Origin: Rotaria macrura
Lineage: Eukaryota > Rotifera > Eurotatoria > Philodinida > Philodinidae
Length of the DNA: 64,000 nt
Assembly: GCA_900239685.1 (NCBI GenBank)
Contig: OENT01000033.1
Location: forward strand, 186,001-250,000
Direction: 5' to 3'
The notes beneath the pieces were generated by a model that did not search any database, was not told the DNA's origin, and saw nothing but the letters and a program-made list of their open reading frames with translations. This document shows, piece after piece, positions 1-13,876 of the stretch. Position 1 is the first letter of the stretch, and every line of letters starts with the position of its first letter. Made by a program: the position numbers and the translations under genes.

Positions 1-3000
1 GATGTTACGACGTAGGTTAAGATCGCGTTTTTCATTCTTAGCTATTCTCACATTGATTGCAGCACGCTTTGTAACTATTTTCACTTGAGAAAGTATTACA
101 ATATAAATAAAACAGATAGAAATGGTAGGTTTTATGTAATAAGCGAAGTATGTGTAAATTACATGAATAAGAAACTTAAGAGGTGTACCCAGCAAACTCT
201 ATTAGGACGAAAATAAATAACGTTTGTTGCAATTACTGCTGGTAGGGGAAGAAATATAAAAATAAACTATTGGACACTAATGAGAATATAGTACACATTG
301 AATGTAGTTAAACGTTTATATTTTATCGAAAAAACGACAAAGAAAAGACCTGATAGTGCTCGTGTCAATAATGAATAAGTAATTGCAGCAACCGTTAAAT
401 AACTGAAGTAACCACGCTATCGGTAAATGACATCACTGTTGCCCCGAGACAAGAAGATGAGCAAAGTATATTTCGATGCTTGTGCCATGCAATTGAATGC
501 CACTGCTCCACATGTATTACATACGAGTCAATGTCGAACTGTATGAAGTCGAGGTTTGGTTCGTTTTATTAACACTAGTATGGTAATGCATAAAACTACA
601 GTGATGAGGAGTAGAAATTCTGAGAGTGTGAAAACCATGTATCAGTCGATAATTTTGTACGAATCTCCTTCATGCGATATTGTTGAATTTATTGTCAAAC
701 GGTATAATCAACCGTTTGACAATATAATCAAACTTTCGGACATAATTTCTTTTGTTGTATGAAGCCTAGCTGTATTAGAACTAAGCAAATAAGGAACATA
801 AACTTTTAGTGTTGGTTGAAAAGTTTGTTTGCTTAAAGATACGCATAAAATACATTTTCATTTGAAATTTAAGAATATCAATCAATTTGTCATAATGAAA
901 CATCATATCTGACTAAGTTTATCGAAGAATGTAAAAATAATAGCTATTAATTATGTAGCAATTAAAAGTTGAACATAGAAAATTAATCCTGAAGAAATAA
1001 TTAGAGCATTTATATTCATGTCAATAAGAAATAGAATCAACAAAGCTGCTTAAAATTTCATAATTCATTTATCCGACGACAAGTGAATCTGATACATTAT
1101 ATTCATAGGCGATTTCTAAACATGCTCTCAGTAAGATTCCACTTCAATGGGTTTTTTAATGGTACATCGTTGTTTTACGCATATAAATGTATATACTCCT
1201 GTCATCATTGTTCTGTTTTCTTTTTACTTTATTTCAATAAACAGAAGAAGATTTAAAAAATGAAAAATCTAAAATTATCATTCGCTTCGTTCTTACTAAT
1301 GATTTGACTTTATGAAAAGATATTAAAAAAAACAAGCAGCTAAGTGAACAAACCATCTGGAAATAAGTAGTCTGACTTATGTACGCCTACCGGTTCTTGA
1401 ACTTACTGTTTTCTCTCGCAGGACAACTTTATTAGAGAAATTGTGGAGTTTGTACTGTTGACCAACAGAACTTAATTGTCGATTACAGTTTTGTTTCATG
1501 AAAATATTGAGTATAATTGTTCGTACTTAAGCCATGTCACATTCGAATTCGCCACTTGAAAAACAAGTATCGTTAAAATTTCGGATGATCTGAAAACATG
1601 AATATTTTATTTGTAATCTTTAGAGAAAAGTACAATATAAACGAAAAAGAACAACATAGAATTCAAAAGAAGTTTTTTTTAATATAATGTTATGAAAAGG
1701 TAAATGTACTCAAGCAGCGATGTTCTATCTCACTTCGAACTATACAAGAATTTTTTATCATTAGAAGAAATCTAATAAGTCATGTAGATTAAATGAGAAT
1801 TTCACTAACACGTTCTTTTTTTTCTAATTTTACTGTAAATATCATCGCGTACGAAAAACTCGCTTCATACTCCTATTTTCTGTGACGCATATATATGCTT
1901 TCCATTATTTCTATTATGAAAATTTCTAGAAATAATTAAGCAACTAATATGAATTTCCATTAGATACTATAGTATGTTTTAATACATTATATGTTCGTAA
2001 CATGCTGTAAATGTATTAGAGTGTCACTAGCATACAAAATTTCACATTTCAGTAATGACAAGATTTTTATTGTTCAAATATTTTCTTGCATTAAACACGC
2101 CATACGTATTACTATACATCATATATTTCCCGTGTTCTTTGAAATCCTTATAAAGGATTAGCTGTCTATTAACATTCATACAGTAAACTACATTGCAATA
2201 AGACATTCTAATTGCTCAGGTTCTATCATATATTTGATATATGATATTTTTTAGTATTCAATTTCATCTTACTGAACCGTATCATACCTTACTATTGAAT
2301 GTTGTCAGATATTTAACGATGATCTGAGCATTCAATTTTCATATGTAATATAGACGTGCAATTTACGACATGACTTTCTATCGAACATAGATCGTCGTTC
2401 TAAACTCTTGTAGTATATAATTCAACTAGATTATGACGATACGCTTTTCATTATCATAAAGTATTATAGTAATTTCAAACATAGATTGAATCTAGAAAAT
2501 ATTAACTCTTTTAGAATTGAAATTTGATTTTAAAATTCTATTTCCGCAGTTTTTTTTAATGACTTTCACAGAAAAATGCTCCTACTATTTTTGGATTGAT
2601 TCCATAAAATGTCATTCTGTGTCTCGTTAAATACATAGATGAAAAACTAAATCGACAATACACGCGTATTATACAATAAAACACAGATGTGCATCTAATG
2701 CGAAGAACATAGATCAGAGTAAATGAAAAGGCTTTATCAACACAATAATAAATATCTTTGTTTGTTATCGCTAGTGGTGAAAGAATCGTAACAATAAAAC
2801 TATTGAACATTTATGAGAATATAATTGACTTTCAATATGTAGTTCAGCAGTAATTTGTTGTTGGAGAAAAGATAATAGACAGATGTGATACAACTTGAAA
2901 AATAGAATTAATTATATAGGCGTAGTAGACATGCCATTGAAAAAACTTATTAATCATCATTGAAGAAGAAGATACTAGAGAAGTATGATTATATACTTGT

Positions 3001-3077
3001 GAACTGTAACAAAGAAGCCGTGCAATTCAAAGATTTCAAGCGAATAAATGTTAAACTGAATGAAGACACTGTGTTTT
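1..3077. other. gene-poor AT-rich stretch
   Basis: No open frame here exceeds about 85 codons, and none resembles a known protein or continues through plausible splice signals into a conserved product. I see no RNA gene. It reads as intergenic DNA. Confidence 0.6.
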
Positions 3078-3497
3078 TTAATCTCACTAACCCCCCTCCC
3101 TCCCCTAGAATATAAGGCCATCCCATATTAGAAGGCCACCCTCATTACAAGGCCACCCCCAAGAGAAAGTTCAGAAGGCCATGCGATCTTCAAAAGCTTT
3201 TCCAGAAATACAGTAGATTTTCAGGTTTTAGCACTAAAACACCAGGTTTGTCAGTATAAAATCTGTTTTTTTTTGTAAAAAAATGACCTTTTTCCAAGTA
3301 AAAAAAACTGGTTTTCCAATATTTGACTGCTAAAAGTGTCTGTTTTAATAGGAAAAAAATTTTTTTAAACCCTTAACTTTCTCGGTAAATCCTAGCAAAA
3401 ACATGACCCACAATAGTAGGCCACTGTCTGAGGAGTGATGTCAATATTCATAATAGAAGGTCATGGCCTTTTATTCTGGGGAGGGGTTTAGTATTAA
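3078..3497. mobile_element. probable non-autonomous DNA transposon with inverted ends
   Basis: The two ends are imperfect inverted repeats. The left end reads CTAACCCCCCTCCC then AGAATATAAGGCCAT. The reverse complement of the right end reads CTAAACCCCTCCCC then AGAATAAAAGGCCAT. A TTAA lies just outside each end (3078-3081 and 3494-3497) and could be a target-site duplication. Inside the left end the motif AAGGCCAYCC recurs at roughly 17-25 bp spacing, and GGCCA motifs recur near the right end. There is no transposase frame, so it would be a miniature element. The exact ends and superfamily are uncertain. Confidence 0.5.
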
Positions 3498-6400
3498 TAT
3501 TGTCATTGATATAACTAACGCAGTGAGACAGAATACCACAAATGATAAATGAATTATGTGATCATTTTAGATGCAAATGATTATCAATTTTCTTGTATAT
3601 ATTATCGAATAAGAAATATTGCCTCACAGAAATCTTTCATCGTTTCACTGTGATCTAGGCTATCTAAGTGAATGTGCCAACGCATAGAGAAGCAGTAGTA
3701 AAATTATACATACTGTTCGTTTTTCTTTATCAAGTATATCAACAGTTCCGATCAAGATCGACACAAAAAAACTTAACAGATGATAGTATTTCTACTGTCA
3801 ACTAATTATTGAATACGTATTACCAAAAAAGTTAATAGAAATATATTTCTATCGGATCTCAGAATAATCAGATATTAAACGAGAATTAGCATCGTTTTAC
3901 ATTGCATTACATTTAACAATAAGAAGTTTGACAGTTCCATGCTGAACACATCGTACGAATAGCTCTGTTACATTGTTGGAAAAAGAGACATCGTATGTTA
4001 TTATCTGAAAATATTTGAAATATTGCATCAACTATAGTAAATTAATTGATGATTAGTAAAATTACATTGTCTTATGATGAGTCATTGTTAAGCAGTAATC
4101 TCTACCGAAAACGACAATATTTTTAACGATAAAATGTAAACATAATACCTTTCAAAACATACTATTCAATTGTTTCATATTGTCTGACACAAATCTTTGA
4201 ATTTTAGAGCAAATATGGTCTATTTGATATACTGCTGTGAAGCCTAAAGAGCTCTACTGGATCGATAGTTTCGTTGTTTAGAATTTTTTAAAATCTTAAC
4301 ATCTCTTGTTAGAATTTGTTAGAGTGGAACTCATAATCTTGCATCAAAGAATATAATATTGTTGGATTCGATTACATCGAATATTTTGGAAGTGATCAAA
4401 GAATATAATTATATTATTAGATATTTCATGTGTTTTGTTAGGAATTTCATCAGAAGGTACGGGAAAAAAACTTACACAAATTACCTGTCACATCAACATC
4501 GTCAAATAGAGGATCAAGTGAATGAATCTTTTGAAGTATTAAAACGTTTCATCTATAGTCTAAACTGACATGGGTATAAATTAATTCAAGTGCATATTTA
4601 TCCATACTGAAAAGTATGGTCAACGTTGATCGATATAAGCCAAAGACATATGGTTTTGTAAGTATAATACAGCAAAGCAGTGTTTTATAACATGAGTTCA
4701 AAATGCATTCTTGAAAAACAAAAGTCCTAAACTGAAACGAAATATTTTCATTTCAATGAAAATCTATGCCATGAGCATACAACAAGTTCAATAACAGAAG
4801 CAATAAACAGTATCTTCTTTATGTAGTTGTCGAGTTGATTGATTCATGTTATCAAACGGTTAGCTCTCTCCTGTTTCAAGGGAAATAAGAACTGCTAAAA
4901 TCATATATATGTAATAATAATCAGATTTATGCATCACTTTTAACACTGTTTGGGGTTAATGTGCGGTTCAATGACATCAAATATATCCTTGCAATTATTT
5001 CACATCCATCCATGAAGGTCACACTTCTCAAGGTACATCATTAGAGATTAGAAGCTAATTATTAGTTTACGTAGCCATGATTGAGATTGAGCGAATCATT
5101 CGAAAACGTTCAGTATTGGCTGAGAAAATATAACGTGAAGTTAACGATCGTTCTATGTCGTACGTTAGATCATCAATCATTTGTTAGAAGATTTTAATTT
5201 ACTCCAAACAAGTTTTTTTTTGTTTTATTTTCATGTATCATCACGTCGTTGTCATGAATGATAAATTGAATATTGTTTCGAATTTAGCATATATCATGAC
5301 ATTCGAATGGAGTATGAGTTTATCTAGAGATCACCATAATAAAACACAGTCTATACTGAAATAAAGAACGACGAAGTTCTATGATCGATTGAAAATGTAC
5401 GATGTTATCAAATTATATATTCTATGGAATAAAGTTCTTTTATCTCATGTTCTAATGAATGATGTTCGTTTTGACATCAATTTTTTTTTCATTTTTGTAT
5501 ATCTATGAAAAAACCATCCGTAACTCTTCGTGAGTTGTATAGTTTTTACAACGAATCGTTGCTTCAGTCTTTTAAGAGATGTGTAGAAATAGAAATTTAC
5601 TTAAGAAAAAAGACAAAATTTCAAAATGTCGTTTTAAAGAAATGGAAAACACAGCTGAACTCAAAGAGTACACCGTTATTGTTTATATTGCTATCACTTA
5701 AACATGTGTGATGCTTGATGTGTCGTTGAAAATGAGGAACATATTTTAGTGTAGAAAAATCGACGACTGTTAACTAAACAAAATTTATACATTCGTTTTA
5801 CTTTACTTTTTAGTCGCTTACACTTGAATTGATAGAAGTAGAACATCATCAGTATTATATATTGTACGACAACTTAAAATGTTACCCATCGTTTCTCAGA
5901 ATAGATAAATTAATTTTGTCCAAAACAATAGGAACCTTCGATGACATTCACATTAATATTATATAATTCTTCCTATCAGAATTATTCGAACTGTTTATTT
6001 TTTTTGTTTTTCAATTTATAACTTTTCATTTATTGTCTTGTCTCGATTAGAAACTGGTTTCTATAGTTTAACGTCAGAATTTTATAAATATCAAACTTTG
6101 ATATAAGTGAACAAACATATTAAAAGAATAACTCTGTCTTTTTACTTTGAATGTAACCTGAATAATATGTGTTTGTTTCTTATACGAAGATGAACTTTAT
6201 TTTATTCTCCTATCTGTTTAGTTGCTTCGATTTATTGCTGTTATTTCCAAATTAATGCTAAAATACAGTTAAAATCAACTCCCATAGAAAATCACCTCAA
6301 AATGAACTGTGTCTAGTTTCGAGCTGTCAAAGTACTCACCGAAATCAATTGTATTGTTGGTTGTATGTAGAAAAATGAGTTGCATTTTATATGTTCATGA

Positions 6401-9400
6401 TGATCCAATTGTTTATTGTCATAACTCAATAAATAGTCAATAAAACTGCATGGCCAATATTTTAAGCTTCTTCTATGAGATTTCGCACAAAAATGCAGTA
6501 TATTTCTTCACGACAGTTAGCTGCTAGTTTAGAAATAAATTTCTTGTTTGTTGCTTCAGAAGAAATTAACCGATCCGATCTCCATTTCACGACTAACAGA
6601 GTTCATGTTGCTTGAGTATTTCAATTGTATTATATCAAAGTCCATGTGTACAAAAAAAGAACAATTATCAATGATCTGAACGAGTTAAAGATTATAATGA
6701 ATTGAAGGAATCAATTGATGATCACCGTTTTAATTTATCCAATAGTTAATTAATGAGAAAAATCTTTAAGAAAAGCTTCTTTTTTTTGAACGAATTAAAG
6801 TTGCACGATCTATCATCTTTTGAGAGAATACTAGCAACACGTCGATCATCTTTTTTACTTATAGATTTAAATGTATAGGGAGTATCTATGAAAATCTTCA
6901 TTTCCCGATACATCAGAGTTAAGCATTTTCTACAGTACATTCACATTCACATACATAAGCTAACTGACAAATAATTGACTTAAACAGTAATTCACAGGGA
7001 TAAAGTTGTAAAAAAATCGAGAAGATATTATTTCAAATACTATGTTATTGGTGAACAGCATCTTATTCAATTCATATTCATCAATACCGATGGATTCATT
7101 CACTGATAGAGTCGCCAGCAACTATTGTTAACAATGTTAAGATAACTTATTGAAGCAACAATCACATTCATGAAATGAAAAAGATGATCATCAAGAAAAG
7201 TTCTTGAATAATTATAGTTGACATCTCTCAATATCAAGTTAGTACGAACCTAATATTGTCGGTTTCAATGGCAAAGATTTGACCTTGGTTGCTTGAAAAG
7301 TTAGACTGTATTCTGATGGCGAATGACTAACTTTGACCTTGACAGAGATTGATCTGCGCTATGAAAGTTTATTCTTTGTAATATTATAATGAGAATTTCA
7401 TCTGTCGTACTCAGTCATGCTACATTAACTTTTATATCAAATGAAAATTTTTACTCACACCGTAAAAATGGCATATATCATTTCAAAAACAAATATCCTT
7501 CTCTTGTACATCTAGTATTAATGAGAACATCTATCAGGAATCGAACTATCAACACATAGTCATTTACATTCAGTTAGATATTATTTGATGTTTTTTTTTC
7601 TAGATCTAAAAAATAATACTATTGTATTAGAATTGATTTGTAGACAACCATACTTCTTTGAAATACAGAATAATTGTAAGTAATAACGTATCCTTGTTAA
7701 CCTCATCCGAACTGTGTACCTATGGAGATGATGATTAAAATTCGTATTACATCGAATCATATACGACGGAGAGAATCAGCAAAGAAATCTGAACCAAAGC
7801 GCTTGGTATCACTACATTGTCGAATGGTTTTTATTACTTGTCTTATAAAAGTTTAGTCGTATTCTTTTGCATTATTTCATTCCAATGTCCCATCATTTCA
7901 AATCTCAATTTAATATTGACGTATGTAATATCATTAATTTTTAAACTTTTAAGTAAATTCGAACTTATGAATGCATAAGAAATGAGAACCATGTTGTGAG
8001 TGAGTTGAAAATTCGACCTTTTGTAACTGAGAAGTACGCTTGTTGTACTTTACGATGCAAATAAAAACTGTAGATGAATGTCGAGAAACAGATTCCATGA
8101 ATTGGTTTCCTATGTTGATTTTAAATATATATGATTGTAATTGTTGCTGAGAAATGTGATCATCTTAACCGTACGACGTCATTGAGGAGTCCAACTAACC
8201 AATTTTCATTCTCTCAATTATTCTGTATGTGACTGAGACATCTTGCCTTCAGATTAATGTTAACGCAATAGTATTCTTTTGTAGACGAGAGGGTTGACAA
8301 GCATATCGAATGGAATATAACTCAACGTAAAACAGTATTTTTACAGATCGATAAGAAAATAATTCGTCATGCATGTTCCGATGCAAGATATACAATAGAA
8401 TGGCGTTATCTAAAGAAAAAAGTCAAAGAACAATAATTTGTCATACTCGTGTATGCCATTTCATTGACGACAGAAAAAAGTTTCTATTTGGTTCATAAGT
8501 CAACTTTGACGATATGAAGATGACAGAGAAAGGTTTTATAGAAAATACAGAATACGATGAACCAAACAAAATCACAGTACATGAAAACATCAATTATCTA
8601 TGCTCGACCGTCATCAATAGTTGCAAAACTAAATTACTTGTGTTGGCCTCAAGCTTTGATTACAATAACCACACTATGTGTATTTTGTATAATTAGATTA
8701 CGTTGATTCTAGTTTTCAATTTAGATTTTATGTCATAAAGTTAATATGAACATTTGAATCTTTTGTTTCTCATAATGATGATTGCGCACAATCTATCATT
8801 TCAATTAATTTTCTATAAAATTTCTATGATTGCCAAGATATCCTAAGGCTTTTCGATACAACAATATGTATAGGATGTATTGAAATTTTATACATAATAA
8901 TCAACTCAAAAGCATCTTGTAAACAGACAAAACTATGACGAAAGACTGAATTTGTTTGAAAAGTCAGCAATTCGTTGAATTCTCTATTTATTGAATAATG
9001 ATCTTATAAAGATGATGTATTAAAATTTTATTAACAAGTAAAGATCATACAACTTTCTGCATAATTCTTTGATATTTAAGAAAATCATCAAATAATCAAT
9101 GTTATTATACATCCAACAACAACTTTTTTTACTATTCACACATCGATATCCGATAGGCATTTGACACATTTTCATAATTGTACATAATACCAACATACAG
9201 TAATACTTATTAGACAAGATTCAAATGTAATTTGGATAAAGAGAAATGATGAGATGAATATGCTGAATCAATTTGTTTCTTCTGCTATAGATATTCCATT
9301 TGATTAATAGTATTATATCTCATCAATCGATTAACATGCATTTATATTTTGTAATTCTGTTCTCTTAGAAATCATGGAATAATATTACATACTATATTTA

Positions 9401-11324
9401 TCATTATATATGAATCATAAAAATTCTTCATTGAATTATACTTATTAGAGTTTTCTCAAGTGTACAATTTAGATTATTTTTCAATTGTGAAGTTTTCGTG
9501 ATCTTTACATGTCTATATCTATCTATGAAAGACTAAGGCCAGATTCAAGTTATATGCAGTATCAGAATCAACGTATCCAACGTGGATACTATGTGCAACT
9601 GAAACTAATTACATATGATCAATTACTTGTCGATGAAAAAAACTTGTATGACGATGTTCAAACCATGGGAAGCCAGTAGATGAATTGAAGAAACCTTTTT
9701 TTATACCGCATACAATAGAAAATGACTGAACGCATTTTTTTCACATTGGTTAACATTCAAAAGAGGACACTATTCGTTTTGACAATATATGTTGTCTTGT
9801 TTTTGTATGAAATCTAACAAAGTTTTCTGTTTCTTATTGTATAATCGTCATCATCGGTACACTATATTTCGTATATGTTCTAAATCGGCAAAATCCTAGA
9901 TTGAGAAGATTTTCATCTAATGTCTTTTACATTATAGTATAGAATATTCATAGAAATATTTTCTAATAATACCCAAATAGTTTTGTATTAATATAAAATC
10001 TTCTTTTATAATCTCGCTCGTCATTTCATTTGTTTCTCGAGTAATTTAATAGTTCTAGAAATGATTTTTTGATCATTATACAGAACAATGTGTTGATAGA
10101 AAGCTATAGAATTCGCTTGGATAAACTATAATCAATGTTGCCTCATGAATTGTGAGTGTTTTCTTTGCTTTTCTCTTCAAGGCCTCAAGAGATGACTTGC
10201 ATATCGTATCTTGTCATTAAAACGATATCAACAATGGGCGCTCTTGTTCCTAGTGTTATATCGATCTAGAAAATTTCTCGTACATTACGTATAATAAACT
10301 ATGACTCGATATTGAAGTTTTCTACGTTTGATGATCAACAAAGAGATCGATTTGAAATATATTCTATTACTTTCAGATATACGATGGAACATTTGTACTT
10401 TCACTTAACTGACCTGATTGTTTAGACATGCAACGAGAATATAGTAAATTTTCTGAATATGATAAACACATAGAGTTCAGTTTGCTTCTATTGAGATATT
10501 CTCTCTCTATCTCTATCTCTTTTTCCTTTGCCATCCCTATCGATTAATAACAACAACTCAAGCTGGACAATTTTGTTTGCTATTGTGTGCATCTAAATGT
10601 ATCGCGTTCTGCAAGAGAGACGATATCATCACGCGTACGACATCGTCCAAGGTTGTCGAGCGCACGATATACAGTTGTCGGCGCTAAAAGAGCAAGAAAC
10701 AGCAACGAAGGCAACAAAATATTACCAAGGCTATTTTGTTTTTGTGCTTAAGTTGACAAACATAGAAACGACAACAACAACAACAATATCATCAACGAAA
10801 TTAACGAGGATATGACAAAAGGAATAAATAAAACTACAAAATACAAAAGAAAATTTTATCTATTTCTCAATAAAAGACAAAACTATAAACCAAATATATC
10901 CATTCAATTGTAGACAGAAAAGAAAGCTGAAAAAAATTCTTTTTTTTAATGTTATCCTATAATCCAATTTATCCATGCCTATTTTTTTCTTTCTTTTCCT
11001 ATATTGATTATATCCAACTCGTTGTTAAAGATGATTACCATCAACCGTTGATACCATTACCGCAAAAGGGAAAAAAAATAGTTCTAGAGAAAGGACAAGC
11101 GACGATTGGATAACATATAGACAGAAATAACCTCTTTTTTCCTATTTCCACTCTCTGCCATCCCTGAAAGTAGCAGAAAAGCGGACGGATATCGTTCTCC
11201 TTCCTTTATCTATTTTTTCTCTTCCTTTGTTGCTACTACTACTTATCACCGCTGTCGTCGCTCTTTTACATCTCAACATCTTCCGGACACACCAAGAACA
11301 ACAAGCCCAGCAACAGCAATAGCA
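3498..11324. other. long intergenic region without a recognisable gene
   Basis: This is AT-rich sequence with short random-looking open frames only (all under about 75 codons). The last 800 bases, ahead of the myosin light chain, contain a pyrimidine-rich tract (about 10500-10540) and are probably 5' untranslated or promoter sequence. No tRNA, rRNA or array was seen. Confidence 0.55.
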
Positions 11325-11866
11325 ATGGCCGATTTACCCAGTGATAAAGTTGATGAAGCTAAACAAGTCTTCGAAGTCTTCGATAAGAAATATGAAGTAA
11401 GCATTAAGTTTAATACAATTGAATACTAACAAAGACGATCATTTTCATAATGTAGGGAAAAGTTGATTCATACTACATCGGAGATATGCTTCGTTCACTC
11501 GGTTTATATCCAACACAAGCTGAATGTGAAAAACGTGGACAAACAAAGAAAACTGGAGAAAAATCAATAAAAGTCGAAGAATTTCTACCCATCTTCTCAG
11601 AATTTTATAAAATGCCAGCTAAAAACTTTGGCACATATGAAGACTTCATGGAAGGTTTAAAATTATTCGATAAAGAAAGTAATGGTTTAATGTCATTAGC
11701 TGAACTTACACAAGTACTCGTTGCTATGGCTGAAAAACTTGAGCCACGAGCTGTTGAAGAAATTCTTCGTTCAACAAATACAAAAGATGATGCCGAAGGC
11801 ATGTTTAACTATGACGTTTTTGTTCGTGCTCTTCTTCAAGGTCCGTTTCCAAATGAATCGACATGA
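11325..11866 (+). CDS. myosin essential light chain (alkali, EF-hand)
   Basis: Two exons, 11325-11396 and 11456-11866, are joined across a 59-bp GT-AG intron in phase 0 and give 160 residues, the usual length of essential light chains. The protein starts MADLPSDKVDEAKQVFEVFD and contains GLYPTQAECEKRGQTKK and KIKVEEFLP-like segments typical of muscle alkali light chains. One EF-hand-like loop, DKESNGLMSLAE, lies in the C-terminal half, with degenerate Ca-binding positions as is normal in this family. It would bind the first IQ motif of a myosin II neck in muscle. The ATG at 11325 is preceded by CAATAGCA, and the N-terminus matches family length. A calmodulin or troponin C is less likely because only one credible EF loop remains. 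Confidence 0.88.
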
Positions 11867-13876
11867 TAAACTAGCAGAATTCTATTTTAAAATTTAACAT
11901 CAATAGAAAAATCAATGTTTGTCACTCGTCATGTTTTTCCTGCCTTTCTTTTTTTTACTACTTTCTAAATATGTTTATTCCTTCATCGTCACCCCTTTTT
12001 CTTTTCTTTTGTATGCACAAACACGTTCTACTCAATACAATGCACAGCAAGAAGAACATTGTCAGCAATCATCGTCATCATCATCATCATCATCACTTCC
12101 TCTTTCATTGTCTGTGCGTGTATTTGTGTATGTTTTATTTATGTAAACCAGTTTATATATTTTTTTCTTGTGTTCAAACAACTTCTTTGCTGCTGCTGTT
12201 GCTACTATTACTCTTCGAGAATATATATTAGTATAAGGCTATAAAACAATCATCAATTTTAGCAAGAAGTGTTTATTTCCCCCGATCTTTTTTAATTAAA
12301 TTTATTATTATAAAAAAAAAGCAGAATCTTCATTAATTTTCAAATTTTCATCAAAACAAAAACAAGATAATGTGCATTATGCGAACATAAGACAGCAGAA
12401 TGAAGTTTTTTGCTAGATCATCGAAACAGATATACATCGATATGTTATAGAAAATCATATAATGATATTGCTTATTTAATCGTTGTAAGAGATTGATTGG
12501 CTAGAAAAACTAGACAATCTTGATAAAAATTTTCATACGATTTCTTTGTTTATTCATACAACTAATCAGCTATCAATTATGGATCTAGGAAAGTTTGATT
12601 TTCTTACTATCGCATATTGATTAACTATGGTTCATACTAAAACCAAACCCAAAAATAAATATAATGTCACCTTTATCAAGGATCTATTGTCATGTCATTA
12701 ATATTTTTTAATTCTGTTTTCATCAGTCACTTCTTCATCAAATTTATCATCGAAGTTTAATCTTCATAAATATATATATATATATGTACTTACAAAACAA
12801 TAAACTCATTGAAGATCAACTTAATATAACTTGTTTTTATCAGCTATCATACCATCAATTTGTATCTATGTCCCACAATTTAATTATTCACAAACATTTA
12901 AAGGATCATAAAGAAAAACTATCATACATATTTGCACAGTAAATCTTTTAGCGATTAATCTATATCATCCAAGTTTTGTTCGTGGAAGAACATCTGTTTC
13001 AAAAAAAAATTAATGTATTTTTATATTTCAATATTAAGTGAATGTTTACAAATAATATTTTCTGAAAAACGAACTGCACAATATTAAATACTTCTTACAT
13101 GTTAATCGATTCTTTGTGACGATTTGATACAAGAAAAAGAATTTGATTCGATTTTAACAACTGTGGCTAATAGTTTTACACGTACTTTTGAATGAATGCT
13201 ATCAAAAACAGGGCATTGTCCATGAACGGCAATTTTGTTGCGTATGAGTTGGAGAAGCAATCAGATCGAATTTCTCATGTGTACGCACCATATGAATAAA
13301 CTAGACAGAAATAAAAATCAATTTATCTTCTCTGTTTTGCATCAATACTAAACATAGAAATGAACGAAGTTACTTTTGGAAAAGTTAGATTATTGAGATT
13401 ATATGCTTTTTCAACTTTGATGATGAGATCGTCTACACATTACTTTCCAAAGTCCTGTGACACGGAAAAGACTCCTTATAATGTTATTCATCCGAAGTTA
13501 TTCATTAAATTGCTTTTCTTTTGATAATTTATTCATCAAGTTTATGGAATATTGATACATAAAAAATAAGATTTTACATTAGTCTTGCACGTTTATGACG
13601 AGAGAAATATTATCTTATTTGTTCCACTCTTAGATCTTAATGATGAATTAATTCACAATCAATTTTTAGTTATTTTTGTTCATTTGTTCAAGTACTTGTA
13701 GACTTATAAGTTTGATGTTGTTTATTTACTTTTATTTCGTTTAAAAAGAAAAAAAATATTTTATTAAAATTCCTTCATATTTGGAAAGAAAATGTATCAT
13801 TAAACTATTCAAACATGATAATGCTCGAATTTTTTCTCTCGTTTCTATCTTCTTTTCTTTGTCTAGATCGTCATAT
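11867..13876. other. 3' flank of the light-chain gene and intergenic DNA
   Basis: The proximal part is probably the light-chain 3' UTR. It contains a (CAT)n microsatellite at about 12070-12097, a TGCTGCTGTTGCTAC-type tract near 12190 and a (TA)n run at about 12770-12786. The rest is AT-rich with no gene seen. Confidence 0.5.

Noticed and set aside
7530..7590. tRNA-like B-box (GTTCGATTCC on the minus strand)
   Set aside because: Flanking bases do not form a T stem, and no A box or acceptor stem is present.
10597..10815. 72-codon frame upstream of the myosin light chain
   Set aside because: No conservation signal and ends in a Thr run; more likely 5' flank or untranslated sequence.
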